Source: JAVBNN01 sp031551525
GTDB taxonomy: Bacteria > Bacillota > Negativicutes > Acidaminococcales > JAISLQ01
Assembly (NCBI GenBank): GCA_031551525.1
Contig: JAVBNN010000023.1
Span: 1 to 64,000, forward strand
Length of the DNA: 64,000 bases
Direction of reading: 5' to 3'
The position numbers were made by a program, and so were the translations under genes. Below are positions 25,601-34,959 of the stretch, piece by piece. The stretch's first letter is position 1; each line of letters opens with the position of its first letter. The notes beneath the pieces were generated by a model, which made no database searches, was not told where the DNA came from, and was given only the letters and a program-made list of their open reading frames with translations.

Positions 25601-26491
25601 TCAAGCGGTCGGCTCCGGCAAAGCCTCTCCCTGTAGTTCCGGCAATACAGATTGCAATGCTTTTATCGCTACTTCTATTTGATCCTCGGAAGGTTCTCGG
25701 GTGGTGAGTTTTTGCAACATCAAACCGGGCCAGGCCAACAACTTTATCCCCGGTCGATCGCAGTTCTTTCCGATATAGCGGATAATTTCATAGCTGATGC
25801 CGGCCACCAGTGGCATAAGCACGATGCGCGAAGCTATGCGAAACCACAGTGACGGCCAGCCGAGAAAAGCAAAAATGAATATACTGACGAACATCACTAT
25901 CAAAAGAAAATTCGTGCCGCAGCGCGGGTGCAGCGTACTGAACACCTTGACGTTCTCTGGGCTAAGTACCACTCCCGCTTCATAGGCGTGAATGGTCTTG
26001 TGCTCGGCGCCATGGTACTGGAACACTCTTTGTATGTCTTTGAGTAAAGATATTCCCCCCACATAAGCGAGAAAAATAAAGAGACGCAACACGCCTTCGG
26101 CCAGGTTCAGCGTAAAGGGCGTAGTAAATACGCTGGATAAAAATCTGGTAGCGTAAGTCGGCAAAGCGATAAACAAACCGACGGCCAGCAAGATGGAAAA
26201 ACCCATAGTTAAAGCCATTTCGCCGGAAGACAGCTGTTCGTCCTCCTCCCCAGCGGCCTGAGCCGACCAGGAAAGCGCCTTCATGCCGTAGACCAGCGAC
26301 TCTATCAAAGCCACGCAACCACGCAACAAAGGTTTTTTCAATAAAGGATACCGCTCGCCGACAGTGGAAAAAGGCTTCCGGTCAATGATAATCTCGCCGT
26401 CCGGTTGGCGCACCGCTGTCGCAAGAAATGCCGGTCCGCGCATCATTACGCCTTCAATGACCGCCTGCCCCCCGATATTGGGTTTACTCAC
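25601..26491 (-). CDS. DUF1385 (YqhQ-like) membrane protein
   Basis: 296 residues. The opening NIGGQAVIEGVMMRGP is the DUF1385 hallmark, and HGAEHKTIHAYE with HPRCGTNFLL suggests a metal-binding site at the membrane. Three to five hydrophobic helices lie between about residues 100 and 240. The function is unknown, but the family is almost always next to rpmE and prfA in Firmicutes, as here. The start is GTG behind AGGAGGTG. Confidence 0.88.
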   Translation of the reverse strand: MSKPNIGGQAVIEGVMMRGPAFLATAVRQPDGEIIIDRKPFSTVGERYPLLKKPLLRGCVALIESLVYGMKALSWSAQAAGEEDEQLSSGEMALTMGFSILLAVGLFIALPTYATRFLSSVFTTPFTLNLAEGVLRLFIFLAYVGGISLLKDIQRVFQYHGAEHKTIHAYEAGVVLSPENVKVFSTLHPRCGTNFLLIVMFVSIFIFAFLGWPSLWFRIASRIVLMPLVAGISYEIIRYIGKNCDRPGIKLLAWPGLMLQKLTTREPSEDQIEVAIKALQSVLPELQGEALPEPTA

Positions 26492-26518
26492 GACAACACC
26501 TCCTACCTCTTTATATTC

Positions 26519-26546
26519 AAACAGCAGAGCTCACGCTCTGCTGTTT
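26519..26546 (-). terminator. hairpin after rpmE
   Basis: A 12-bp stem (aaacagcagagc / gctctgctgttt) with a GNRA-type loop, three bases after the rpmE stop. The T-run on the minus strand is short (tttgaa), so it is likely a partial terminator or attenuator that lets some transcription reach the genes below. Confidence 0.55.
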
Positions 26547-26548
26547 GC

Positions 26549-26752
26549 TTATTTTTCGTTGTTATAGCGTTTGTTGAATTTCTCTATCCGGCCTCTCGCT
26601 GCTACATTACGCTGCTGTCCGGTATAGAACGGGTGGCACTTAGAGCAGACGTCCACACGCAGGTCTTTTTGCACCGAGCCGGTCATGAATGTATTACCAC
26701 AAGCGCAAACCGCTTTAGCTTCTACAAAATTTGGGTGTATTTTCTCTTTCAC
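26549..26752 (-). CDS. rpmE: 50S ribosomal protein L31, zinc-binding form
   Basis: 67 residues with four Cys (16, 18, 36 and 39) forming the zinc site of the C+ form. It keeps the conserved core KIHPNF and VDVCSKCHPFYTG. It starts with GTG about ten bases after AAGAGGTG. It heads a long unit of translation and nucleotide genes behind a strong promoter. Confidence 0.96.
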   Translation of the reverse strand: MKEKIHPNFVEAKAVCACGNTFMTGSVQKDLRVDVCSKCHPFYTGQQRNVAARGRIEKFNKRYNNEK

Positions 26753-26807
26753 TTACCCTGCACCTCTTTTCAAATGATAACAAAACTATTTTCCGATACG
26801 CTAGTAA

Positions 26808-26836
26808 ATTATAGCACAGACACATATGTAGTGCAA
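26808..26836 (-). promoter_or_regulatory. sigma70-type promoter of rpmE
   Basis: Minus strand TTGCAC, 17-bp spacer, perfect TATAAT, 55 bp upstream of the rpmE start. Confidence 0.8.
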
Positions 26837-26866
26837 GAAAGTTTTTTACAAAAAATCCGCTCTTTT

Positions 26867-27424
26867 TTATCCGTTAAATTTATTCATCACTTCATCCACG
26901 TCATGTTCCAGCCAATATTCCACCGCATCAGCGGTTTTTTTGATCGCTTCCGTGATAAGCGGGCCCTCTTCTTTGCCAAACCTCGTAAGCACATGCCGGA
27001 CGACTGCTTTGTCTTCGTTTTCCGGGTGCCCTATGCCCACCTTGAAACGTACAAATTCGTCACTGCCAAGATGCTCCTGCACGGAGATTATCCCATTGTG
27101 CCCGCCGGCCGATCCTTTCCTGCGGATACGCAGTTTGCCGGAAGGAAGGTCGAGATCGTCCTGTACTACGGCTATATCTTCAAGGCCGATCTTATAATAA
27201 TTTGCAAGGCCCCCCACCGCGATCCCGCTGAGATTCATGTAGGTCTGCGGCCGCACCAAAAGCACCCGTTCCGGCAGCCGCCGTTCGGCCACCGCCGCGG
27301 TGTTGTCCGTCTTCCATGCGATGCCCCAGCGCCTGGCCAGCTCCTCGACGACCATAAAGCCGATATTGTGGCGGGTATTTTCATATTCCCGGCCGATATT
27401 GCCCAATCCCGCAATCAGTTTCAT
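26867..27424 (-). CDS. pth: peptidyl-tRNA hydrolase
   Basis: 185 residues. The active-site His is in ENTRHNIGF, the substrate Asn in RPQTYMNLSG, and the catalytic Asp in VVQDDLDLPSGKLRIR, with GSAGGHNGI. The usual GLGNPG reads GLGNIG here, a mild change. It recycles peptidyl-tRNAs. It lies 50 bases after prs, across a hairpin. Confidence 0.95.
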   Translation of the reverse strand: MKLIAGLGNIGREYENTRHNIGFMVVEELARRWGIAWKTDNTAAVAERRLPERVLLVRPQTYMNLSGIAVGGLANYYKIGLEDIAVVQDDLDLPSGKLRIRRKGSAGGHNGIISVQEHLGSDEFVRFKVGIGHPENEDKAVVRHVLTRFGKEEGPLITEAIKKTADAVEYWLEHDVDEVMNKFNG

Positions 27425-27447
27425 AAAAATCCCTTACCTCAAATATA

Positions 27448-27467
27448 AGACGGCCTCACGGCCGTCT
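27448..27467 (-). terminator. hairpin between prs and pth
   Basis: An 8-bp GC-rich stem (agacggcc / ggccgtct) with a GNRA-type loop, just after the prs stop. The T-run is poor, so it is more likely an RNA-stability or attenuation hairpin than a full terminator. Confidence 0.45.
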
Positions 27468-27474
27468 CCTTGGT

Positions 27475-28428
27475 TTATATGTTGAACAGCTGGCTTACCG
27501 ACATTTCATTGTATATCCTCAGGATCGCCTCGCCAAACAGCGGCGCGACCGACAACACCTTGATCTTGGGTGTGTACTTTTCAGGCGGCAGAGGAATGGT
27601 GTTAGTCACTACCAGTTCCTTGATCGGCGACTTTTCCACCCGCTCGAGCGCCGGATGGGTTAGCACAGCATGTGTGCAGCAAGCGTATACTTCTTTGGCG
27701 CCAAACTTCATCAGCGCGTTGGCCGCTTCGGTCAATGAACCGGCTGTGTCTACCAAATCGTCTATAATGACCGCCGTTTTGCCTTTGACATCGCCAATAA
27801 GGTTCATAACTTCCGCCACACCCGGCTCGGGTCGGCGTTTCTCAATGATCGCAATATCGGTGTGCAAACGGTCGGCCAGGTTGCGCGCTCTAGTAACGCC
27901 GCCCAGATCGGGCGATACGGCTACTACATTGTCAAGTTTTTTCCCGCGAATATAGTCCGCCAAGAGCGGTACGCCGGGCAAATGATCTACCGGTATATCA
28001 AAAAATCCCTGTATTTGTCCTGCATGCAGGTCCATCGTCACCACGCGGGTAACGCCCGCCGTATAAAGAAGGTTGGCCACAAGTTTGGCGGAGATGGGCT
28101 CACGCCCCCGGGTCTTTCTATCCTGCCTGGCATAGGCGTAATAGGGGATGACTGCGGTGATATGCTTGGCAGAAGCACGTTTGAACGCATCTACCATTAT
28201 CAAAAGCTCCATCAGGTTTTCATTGACCGGCTGGCTGGTCGTTTGTAAAACAAATACTTCCTTGCCCCGAACGCTTTCATCGATTATCACCTGAACCTCG
28301 CCATTGTTGAAGCGCCCCACCTTGGCCTCGCCCACGCCAGCACCGAGATAGGCCGCTATCTCCTGCGCCAGGGCGGGATTTGCCGTGCCGGTAAATATCC
28401 TGAGCCGCTTATTTTCGTCTGCCAACAT
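27475..28428 (-). CDS. prs: ribose-phosphate pyrophosphokinase (PRPP synthase)
   Basis: 317 residues. The landmarks are the flexible loop YYAYARQDRKTRGREPI, the Mg-binding VTMDLHAGQIQGFF, and the PRPP loop VIIDDLVDTAGSL. It makes PRPP from ribose-5-P and ATP for nucleotide synthesis. The ATG at 28428 is preferred over a TTG six codons upstream, which lies at the ribosome site. It follows glmU in an arrangement common in Firmicutes. Confidence 0.96.
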   Translation of the reverse strand: MLADENKRLRIFTGTANPALAQEIAAYLGAGVGEAKVGRFNNGEVQVIIDESVRGKEVFVLQTTSQPVNENLMELLIMVDAFKRASAKHITAVIPYYAYARQDRKTRGREPISAKLVANLLYTAGVTRVVTMDLHAGQIQGFFDIPVDHLPGVPLLADYIRGKKLDNVVAVSPDLGGVTRARNLADRLHTDIAIIEKRRPEPGVAEVMNLIGDVKGKTAVIIDDLVDTAGSLTEAANALMKFGAKEVYACCTHAVLTHPALERVEKSPIKELVVTNTIPLPPEKYTPKIKVLSVAPLFGEAILRIYNEMSVSQLFNI

Positions 28429-28479
28429 ATTAATATATACCCCCAAGTATCTTTAGCGTTTTCTCATAACCTCATTATA

Positions 28480-29841
28480 TCACTTATACTTTGACCAGTT
28501 GTCAATATTTTTCTGTTTCGCCCGGCCTATCCCCAAAGCGCCCGGCGGAACATCGTGTGTAATGGTCGAGCCCGCCCCTATATACGCGCCCTCGCTCACC
28601 GTAACGGGCGCCACCAGATTGGAATTGCAGCCGACAAAGGCATTGTCACCTATGGTTGTGCGGAATTTCTTTTTGCCGTCATAGTTAACGGTTATGGTAC
28701 CGCAACCCATGTTTACGCCGTTGCCTATATCCGCGTCACCTATATAGCTAAGATGTGGCAATTTACTGCCGTGACCCACCCAGGAATTTTTCACTTCAAC
28801 GAAATTGCCGACTTTTACTTCATCGGCCAAGCGGGTACCCGGACGCAAATGGGCAAACGGCCCCACTGTTACGCCGTTGCCAATAGCCGCATCATGGGCA
28901 TAAGTAAAATGCACTATGCAACCGTTTCCTGTTTGCACATTGGAAAAACGCACATTGGGACCGACCACGCATTCGGCGCCAATGACGGTATTGCCCTCCA
29001 GCCAGGTATAGGGATATATGATGGTGTCCCTGCCAATACTGACCGTTCTGTCTATGTAGGTACTGCCCGGATCCATGATCGTAACGCCTGAATCCATGAG
29101 GTTTTCATTGGTCCGCTGGCGCAGTAGCTTTTCCGCTTCGGCCAAGTCGCGCCTTGAGTTGACACCCATCACCGAATCACTGTCCCCGGCAACGACCGCG
29201 CCGACTTTATAGTCCGCCGCCACCAGCTTGTCTATTACATCGGTCAGATAATATTCGCCCTGCGCATTATTGCAGTCCACTTTACCAAGCACTTCAAAGA
29301 GCAATTGGCTGTCCACACAATAAATGCCGGTATTTATCTCGTTTATCGCCAGTTCTTCCAGCGAAGCGTCTTTTTGTTCTACTATCTTTACCACATTGCC
29401 CGCGGCATCGCGCACCACTCGTCCATAACCCGCCGGATCGTCCATCAGGGCGGTGAGTACCGTGGCTTTGTTGCCTACTTCCATATGATGTTCATAAAAA
29501 CGCCTGAGGTCGCCGCCATCCAGAAGGGGGGTGTCGCCGCACAGGATCATCACTGCGCCCCGGCCATCCGCCAAAAGAGGTTGCGCCTGCATGACCGCAT
29601 GCCCTGTGCCGAGCTGCTCTTTCTGTTCGACCAGTTCGGCCCGCCCTTCTACTATGGGGGCCACTTTCCCCGCGCCAAACCCTATGACTACTATTTTTCT
29701 AGCACAACCGGCGATTTCCGCTGCATCCAGTACATGCGCCAGCATAGGCTGCCCCGCCACTACATGCAATACCTTGGGCAAATCAGATTTCATGCGTGTT
29801 CCTTTTCCTGCTGCTAAAATTACTGCTGTTAATTCTGACAT
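28480..29841 (-). CDS. glmU: bifunctional UDP-GlcNAc pyrophosphorylase / GlcN-1-P acetyltransferase
   Basis: 453 residues. The N-terminal uridylyltransferase domain has LAAGKGTRMKS; the C-terminal left-handed beta-helix (from about residue 250) has hexapeptide repeats and the acetyltransferase His-Asn segment (YIGDADIGNGVNMGCG). It makes UDP-GlcNAc, the substrate for wecA and wecB in this window and for peptidoglycan. An AGGGGG site precedes the ATG. Confidence 0.97.
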   Translation of the reverse strand: MSELTAVILAAGKGTRMKSDLPKVLHVVAGQPMLAHVLDAAEIAGCARKIVVIGFGAGKVAPIVEGRAELVEQKEQLGTGHAVMQAQPLLADGRGAVMILCGDTPLLDGGDLRRFYEHHMEVGNKATVLTALMDDPAGYGRVVRDAAGNVVKIVEQKDASLEELAINEINTGIYCVDSQLLFEVLGKVDCNNAQGEYYLTDVIDKLVAADYKVGAVVAGDSDSVMGVNSRRDLAEAEKLLRQRTNENLMDSGVTIMDPGSTYIDRTVSIGRDTIIYPYTWLEGNTVIGAECVVGPNVRFSNVQTGNGCIVHFTYAHDAAIGNGVTVGPFAHLRPGTRLADEVKVGNFVEVKNSWVGHGSKLPHLSYIGDADIGNGVNMGCGTITVNYDGKKKFRTTIGDNAFVGCNSNLVAPVTVSEGAYIGAGSTITHDVPPGALGIGRAKQKNIDNWSKYK

Positions 29842-29868
29842 AAGTAACCCCCTACACTCTTCGAAAAA

Positions 29869-31086
29869 TCAACTGATCTCCACACGATAGCCTGCTTGCC
29901 GGAGAGACGCCACAACGATTTCGGCATGCTTGTTGTCTCTGGTCTCTAAATCGATCTCTACCTGGGTATGCCCGATCGGCAGGTTGTGCCCGGCATGTTC
30001 ATGGTAGATATATACTATGTTGGCTTGATGGTCGGCGATGGTCGTAATGAACTTTCGCAGTTCACCCGGCCGGTCGACCAGGTTAGTGGTCAGTTTTACC
30101 CTCCGTCCGGCTTTTATAAGACCATTCTCTATGATGCGGGAAACAAAGTTGATATCTATATTGCCGCCCGAGAGAATGGTCGCGACTTTGTCATGGTAAG
30201 GCACGCAGTTGTGCAGTATAGCCGTCAGGCCTACCGCACCGGCGCCTTCCACCACCAGTTTGCAGCGTTCCAGCATCAAAAGGATAGTAGCGGCAATATC
30301 TTCGTCCTTGACAACAAAGATATCATCCACATATCTTTGTATGTGCGCGAAGGTAAGTTCACCTGGTTTTTTGACCGCAATACCGTCAGCCAGCGTCCTT
30401 GCTTCCGCTGTTTCCATCGTCCGTCCGGCGTTGCGCGACAAATAGGCTGCCGGAGCGCCGCTGGCCTGTACTCCATATACTTTCACATGCGGCGCCAGTG
30501 TTTTTATAACTGCCGCCACGCCAGCGATAAGCCCACCGCCGCCGATCGGCACCACTACCGCCTCAATGTCCGGCTGCTGCTGGAGCATCTCCAAGCCGAT
30601 CGTTCCCTGCCCGGCTATCACCGCCAAGTCATCAAAGGCATGTACAAAAGTAGAGCCCTCTATTTCCTGCAGTCGCAATGCCTCCTCATAGGCATCGTCA
30701 TAGCAAGCGCCAAACTGCACCACCTCAGCGCCGTAGCCACGGGTCGCCGATACTTTCGGCAAAGGCGCGATCTCCGGCATCACTATGGTGGAGCGCACTC
30801 CGGCAGCCGAGGCGCCGAGCGCCACGCCCTGAGCATGGTTACCTGCTGACGCAGCTATGACTCCTTTATTTTTTTGCCCTTTATCCATGGATTGGATACA
30901 ATTATATGCTCCTCTTACTTTAAACGAGCCCGTCCTTTGCAGGTTTTCCAGTTTTAAATATACGCTGGAGCCGACAGTTGTGCTAAAAGTCTTGTTATGT
31001 TCAAGCGGAGTATGTCTTATCACACTGGCCAGGCGCTTGGCCGCCAGTTTCACATCTTCCAGCTTTACAAGTTCTGTTTGCTTCAT
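29869..31086 (-). CDS. ilvA: threonine ammonia-lyase with C-terminal ACT domain
   Basis: 405 residues. The PLP Lys (K56) is in RTGSFKVRGAYN and the phosphate-binding loop is PIGGGGLIAG. A single C-terminal ACT domain (about residues 325-405) suggests feedback control. It deaminates threonine to 2-oxobutyrate. The length and single ACT resemble the catabolic-like tdcB/ilvA forms of Firmicutes, so biosynthetic versus catabolic use is open. It starts three bases after purR. Confidence 0.92.
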   Translation of the reverse strand: MKQTELVKLEDVKLAAKRLASVIRHTPLEHNKTFSTTVGSSVYLKLENLQRTGSFKVRGAYNCIQSMDKGQKNKGVIAASAGNHAQGVALGASAAGVRSTIVMPEIAPLPKVSATRGYGAEVVQFGACYDDAYEEALRLQEIEGSTFVHAFDDLAVIAGQGTIGLEMLQQQPDIEAVVVPIGGGGLIAGVAAVIKTLAPHVKVYGVQASGAPAAYLSRNAGRTMETAEARTLADGIAVKKPGELTFAHIQRYVDDIFVVKDEDIAATILLMLERCKLVVEGAGAVGLTAILHNCVPYHDKVATILSGGNIDINFVSRIIENGLIKAGRRVKLTTNLVDRPGELRKFITTIADHQANIVYIYHEHAGHNLPIGHTQVEIDLETRDNKHAEIVVASLRQAGYRVEIS

Positions 31087-31089
31087 TTA

Positions 31090-31914
31090 TTATTTCTCCT
31101 GACTTCCGAATATGTCTATCTCCGTCCGTTTGCCCGCCTCGTCCACCTGATTGAGTGAAAGAAGCGCGGTATAGTCTTTCACCATCTTGGCAAACGGTTC
31201 TTTTGTACTCATCAATACGCAAGTCCCCAATACCCTTGCACCAACTTCATTTGCAAGATCGACCATGCCTTTTGCTGTACCGCCGGCTTTCATAAAGTCG
31301 TCCACGATAATCACACCTGCCCCCTGCGGCAAAGCGCGGCGGGGCAGGGACATGGCCTGAATGCGTCGGGTAGAACCGCTCAGGTAGTTTATGCTGACTG
31401 ACGAACCCTCGGTCACCCGGCTATCTCTACGGGCCGTGACCAGCGGCACGCCGAAAGCACGCGCGGTCATCAGTGCCAGTGGAATGCCCTTGGTCTCCAC
31501 AGTCATTATATAGTCTGGCTTGTAGCGCGGCGCCATACGCTGGTATATGATCTCGCCCAATACTTTAGCTATCGCCGGATCAAAGAGTATATCACTCATG
31601 TAAATATAGGCGCCGGTAATAATTCGTCCCGGCTCCGACAGCCTAGCCGCCAGATGCGAGAGAAAATCACGCGCCTTGTCTGGCGCGTATTTGGGCAGAT
31701 AGCGCACCCCTCCTGAGGCGCCGGCAACTGTTTCCACTTCTCCCATGTCAAAAAACTCGAAACTTTCCCGCACAATTTGTATATCTTCGCTCAAGGTGGA
31801 TTTCGCCATAGCAAATTCATCGCAAAAACGTCCCAAAGAGAACAGCCGCGAAGGCTGGTCCGTAAGATATTTGGCTAAAGCCACTATCCGCTCTGTTTTT
31901 TTTGCTTTACTCAC
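31090..31914 (-). CDS. purR: pur operon repressor
   Basis: 274 residues. A winged-helix N-terminal domain (about 1-75, with FAMAKSTLSEDIQIVRESF) is joined to a phosphoribosyltransferase-like domain whose PRPP loop is VIIVDDFMKAGGTAKG. PRPP binding relieves repression of purine genes in Bacillus. It starts with GTG behind a G-rich site. Its place near prs and ispE follows Firmicutes order. Confidence 0.95.
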   Translation of the reverse strand: MSKAKKTERIVALAKYLTDQPSRLFSLGRFCDEFAMAKSTLSEDIQIVRESFEFFDMGEVETVAGASGGVRYLPKYAPDKARDFLSHLAARLSEPGRIITGAYIYMSDILFDPAIAKVLGEIIYQRMAPRYKPDYIMTVETKGIPLALMTARAFGVPLVTARRDSRVTEGSSVSINYLSGSTRRIQAMSLPRRALPQGAGVIIVDDFMKAGGTAKGMVDLANEVGARVLGTCVLMSTKEPFAKMVKDYTALLSLNQVDEAGKRTEIDIFGSQEK

Positions 31915-31936
31915 GGCTTCCCCCCCAAACTACCTA

Positions 31937-32632
31937 TCAACCAGAGCGCGCTTCCTCTATTGCGACCAATAAAGTTTTTTCCGCGTTGCGCATATGTTCA
32001 AATGCCCGCTGCCTTGCCAGATCCGGATTACGGGCGGCGATGCTCTCTACTAAAAGTTCATGCTCTTTAAGGGTATCTTTTATCCGCCCCGGATAATTCA
32101 TGGAAGTAACCCGAAGACGGATAAGCTGTTCTCGCAGATTGTTTATAATGCCGACCAGCCTGTCGTTACGGCTGGCCTTATATAATACTTCGTGGAACGC
32201 CCAATCGTAATCGCCGATTTTTTCCATATCTTCATGTTCCACTACTTCGCTTATTTTCTTTAACTGCAACTTGAGCTGCCCCAGTTCCTCGTCTGTTATA
32301 CGCTCGGCTGCCAGTTCGGCCGCCAGCATGTCCAGCGCCGTCCTAATCTCATATACATCTATGACATCTTTTATAGAAATATTAGCCACATATGTACCGC
32401 GGCGCGGTGTTATATCTACAAAACCTTCCTGTTCGAGCTTCCTGATGGCTTCGCGAACAGGGGTGCGGCTGACGCCCAGCTCTTCGGCCAGCTGTATTTC
32501 CATCAAACGTTGGCCCGGTTTGAGTACACCGCCGATTATCGCGGTGCGCAGGGTTTCGCACACTACTTCACGCAAAGGTTTATATGTGTCAAGATTGACC
32601 GGCAACAACCGGTATTTATTTATGCTTCCCAT
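31937..32632 (-). CDS. GntR-family regulator (FadR/FCD subgroup)
   Basis: 231 residues: an N-terminal winged helix with QLAEELGVSRTPVREAIRKL and GTYVANI, then an all-helical FCD ligand domain (EIRTALDMLAAELA; metal-binding Asp and His in DYDWAFHEVLYK and KEHELLVESI). FCD regulators usually sense small carboxylic acids. The ATG at 32632 is chosen because AAGGAGG lies five bases upstream; it overlaps the ispE end by 13 bp. The target is unknown; operator sites were not found. Confidence 0.9.
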   Translation of the reverse strand: MGSINKYRLLPVNLDTYKPLREVVCETLRTAIIGGVLKPGQRLMEIQLAEELGVSRTPVREAIRKLEQEGFVDITPRRGTYVANISIKDVIDVYEIRTALDMLAAELAAERITDEELGQLKLQLKKISEVVEHEDMEKIGDYDWAFHEVLYKASRNDRLVGIINNLREQLIRLRVTSMNYPGRIKDTLKEHELLVESIAARNPDLARQRAFEHMRNAEKTLLVAIEEARSG

Positions 32633-33489
32633 ATCGGCCTCCTTGTCCTGGTCACCCACGTCCTTAGTCCGCGTATATTTGCCAACGCTTTTGCTATATT
32701 TACCGCTTGTTCCCGGCCGTCTGCCAAGGCAAACACCGACGGCCCGCTGCCTGACATCAGGCTGGCCTGCGCTCCCGCCCGCAGCATAGCTGTTTTTATT
32801 TCCTCTATAAGCGGGTATTCTTTTATTGTAACAAGTTCCAACACATTATTCAAAGAAAATCCCAGGTTTTTTATACCCCCACCGGCCAGAGCCTCCAGGG
32901 TGAGCCCCACATCCGGCGGCTGCGCAACCAAAGCACGAGAAAAGTTTTGGTACACCCAGGCAGTAGATACTTCAATATCCGGACAGGCAAGCACTATATC
33001 CGTATCCGGACAATCAGGCAGTGACTGTACGATCTCACCACGTCCAGTAGCCAGCGCCGTTCCGCCCCGCAAGCAAAAAGGAACATCTGAGCCTAGTTCG
33101 GCCGCCAGTGTTTCCAGCTTGTTCAATGGCCAGTCCAGCTTCCAGAACCTGTTAAGGCCGCGCAGCACAGCCGCCGCGTCTGCACTACCACCAGCCAGTC
33201 CGGCTGCCAAAGGAATGCGCTTTGTGATAGTTATTCCAATTGCGGGCATACGCCCGGCTTCTTCACACATAAGCTCCGCCGCGCGAAAAGCGATGTTTTC
33301 TCTGCCCCCGCCGAGCTGCCGGTTATCTGTTTCAACACTAAGACCGGCGGCGGCCGTTATCTCCACCAAATCGGACAGTTCTATAGACTGCATGACCATC
33401 GCTACTTCATGATAGCCGTCTTGCCGCTTACCCAGAACATCCAAAAAGAGATTGATCTTCGCATGAGCGTGTTCTTCTACGATAAGCAA
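32620..33489 (-). CDS. ispE: 4-diphosphocytidyl-2-C-methyl-D-erythritol kinase
   Basis: 289 residues of the GHMP kinase fold. The ATP loop is PLAAGLAGGSADAAAVL and the N-terminal AHAKINLFLDVLGKR matches the family. It phosphorylates CDP-ME in the MEP isoprenoid pathway, which also supplies undecaprenyl carriers. It starts with TTG six bases after AAAGGAG. It heads a minus-strand unit through gntR, purR and ilvA. Confidence 0.95.
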   Translation of the reverse strand: MLIVEEHAHAKINLFLDVLGKRQDGYHEVAMVMQSIELSDLVEITAAAGLSVETDNRQLGGGRENIAFRAAELMCEEAGRMPAIGITITKRIPLAAGLAGGSADAAAVLRGLNRFWKLDWPLNKLETLAAELGSDVPFCLRGGTALATGRGEIVQSLPDCPDTDIVLACPDIEVSTAWVYQNFSRALVAQPPDVGLTLEALAGGGIKNLGFSLNNVLELVTIKEYPLIEEIKTAMLRAGAQASLMSGSGPSVFALADGREQAVNIAKALANIRGLRTWVTRTRRPIWEA

Positions 33490-33704
33490 GAGCTTCTCCT
33501 TTCACGGTGCACACATAATAAAACACCAGCCCATTTTGCATACAGTATATTTTTGTCACATATATTTTATACTGTCTGGATATTCTTAGCAACATGTAAC
33601 ATTGTTATTGCTTTAAATTTGCTTTCTGTGACACTTTTTTTACAATATTCATCTATTAATGACTTTTTAAAGTATTGTCAGCTACTGTATATTATCGTGT
33701 TTTT

Positions 33705-33714
33705 GCTATATAAT
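33705..33714 (+). promoter_or_regulatory. extended -10 promoter candidate of ddl
   Basis: TGCTATATAAT holds a perfect TATAAT at 33709-33714 and a TG upstream of an overlapping TATATA. The -35 (TGTATA) is weak. It lies about 36 bp before the ddl start. The rest of the 260-bp ispE-ddl gap is AT-rich with no gene. Confidence 0.45.
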
Positions 33715-33749
33715 AATTGTGTCAATAAATCAATGAGAGGACTGTATCC

Positions 33750-34853
33750 ATGAAAAAAACAAACGTAGCTATTTTATTCGGCGGAAAATCCACCGAACAT
33801 GAGGTGTCTTTGCAGTCGGCCAAAAATATTGTAGCGGCCCTTGATAGAAACATATATGATGTAACTTTGATCGGCATCGACAAAGAAGGCGGCTGGCACT
33901 TGAACAGCGACTCCAATTTTTTGCTCAACAGCCAGGACCCTAAGCTTATCGCGCTCAACAAAAACGCGCCCGCTTTGGTTTTCGATCCAGCCGGCGAACA
34001 AAATGGTTTTTTGTGTACTACCAGCAACGCCTCCGCCGGTAAAATAGATGTTATATTTCCCATACTGCACGGCCCGCTTGGCGAAGACGGCGCTATGCAG
34101 GGCATCCTCAAACTGGCTAACATACCTTTTGTTGGAGCTGGTGTCCTCGGATCGGCCATCGGCATGGATAAAGACGTCATGAAGCGCCTTTTGCGCGATG
34201 CCGACATACCTATTGCCAGATTTGCGGTAGTTCATAAATACGAAAAAGAAACCCTCGATTTTAAAAATACGGTTGCCGCTCTAGGTCTGCCCGTATTCGT
34301 CAAACCGGCCAACGCCGGCTCTTCGGTCGGCGTAAGCAAGGTAACCAGCGAAAAAGAGTTTGCCGAAGCAGTAGAAGAAGCTTTTCACTTTGACAACAAA
34401 ATACTCATTGAAGAAGCGGTCGTCGGTAGGGAGATAGAATGTGCCGTGCTCGGCAACGAATACCCCCTGGCCTCAGGCGTTGGTGAAATAATCACCAAAC
34501 ATGACTTTTATTCTTATAAAGCAAAATACATCGATGAAAACGGCGCGTTAGTCAAAATACCTGCCGACATACCGACTGACGTCATCCTGCGCATTCAGGA
34601 ACTGGCTATCAAAACCTTCCGCGTGTTGTGCTGTGATGGCCTGGCGCGGGTAGATTTTTTCCTCACAAAAGACAACTCTGTTCTGGTCAATGAAATAAAT
34701 ACCCTGCCCGGGTTTACCAATATCAGCATGTATCCCAAACTGTGGGAGCAATGCGGTGTGCCCTACAGCGAACTCATCCATCGTCTAATACAGTTGGCGC
34801 TGGATAAACACGCGCAAGAAGTCGGCGTCAAGACTTCCTACGACAAGATCTGA
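33750..34853 (+). CDS. ddl: D-alanine--D-alanine ligase
   Basis: 367 residues of the ATP-grasp fold: FGGKSTEHEVSLQSA, HGPLGEDGAMQG, KPANAGSSVGVSKV and NEINTLPGFT. The omega-loop keeps Tyr in YKAKYID, the residue found in D-Ala-adding rather than D-lactate-adding ligases, so the normal D-Ala-D-Ala product is expected (inference). It acts in the cytoplasm to supply peptidoglycan precursors. It is transcribed away from the ispE unit. Confidence 0.95.
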   Translation: MKKTNVAILFGGKSTEHEVSLQSAKNIVAALDRNIYDVTLIGIDKEGGWHLNSDSNFLLNSQDPKLIALNKNAPALVFDPAGEQNGFLCTTSNASAGKIDVIFPILHGPLGEDGAMQGILKLANIPFVGAGVLGSAIGMDKDVMKRLLRDADIPIARFAVVHKYEKETLDFKNTVAALGLPVFVKPANAGSSVGVSKVTSEKEFAEAVEEAFHFDNKILIEEAVVGREIECAVLGNEYPLASGVGEIITKHDFYSYKAKYIDENGALVKIPADIPTDVILRIQELAIKTFRVLCCDGLARVDFFLTKDNSVLVNEINTLPGFTNISMYPKLWEQCGVPYSELIHRLIQLALDKHAQEVGVKTSYDKI

Positions 34854-34959
34854 CCGGCATATATCACCTTTTTGCTAATAGGAAGCATTTTTATTTTGCC
34901 TTAATATATTAACTCAATAACCTTATATTTTATTAAATCGTCTATGGGAGAAACGCGCC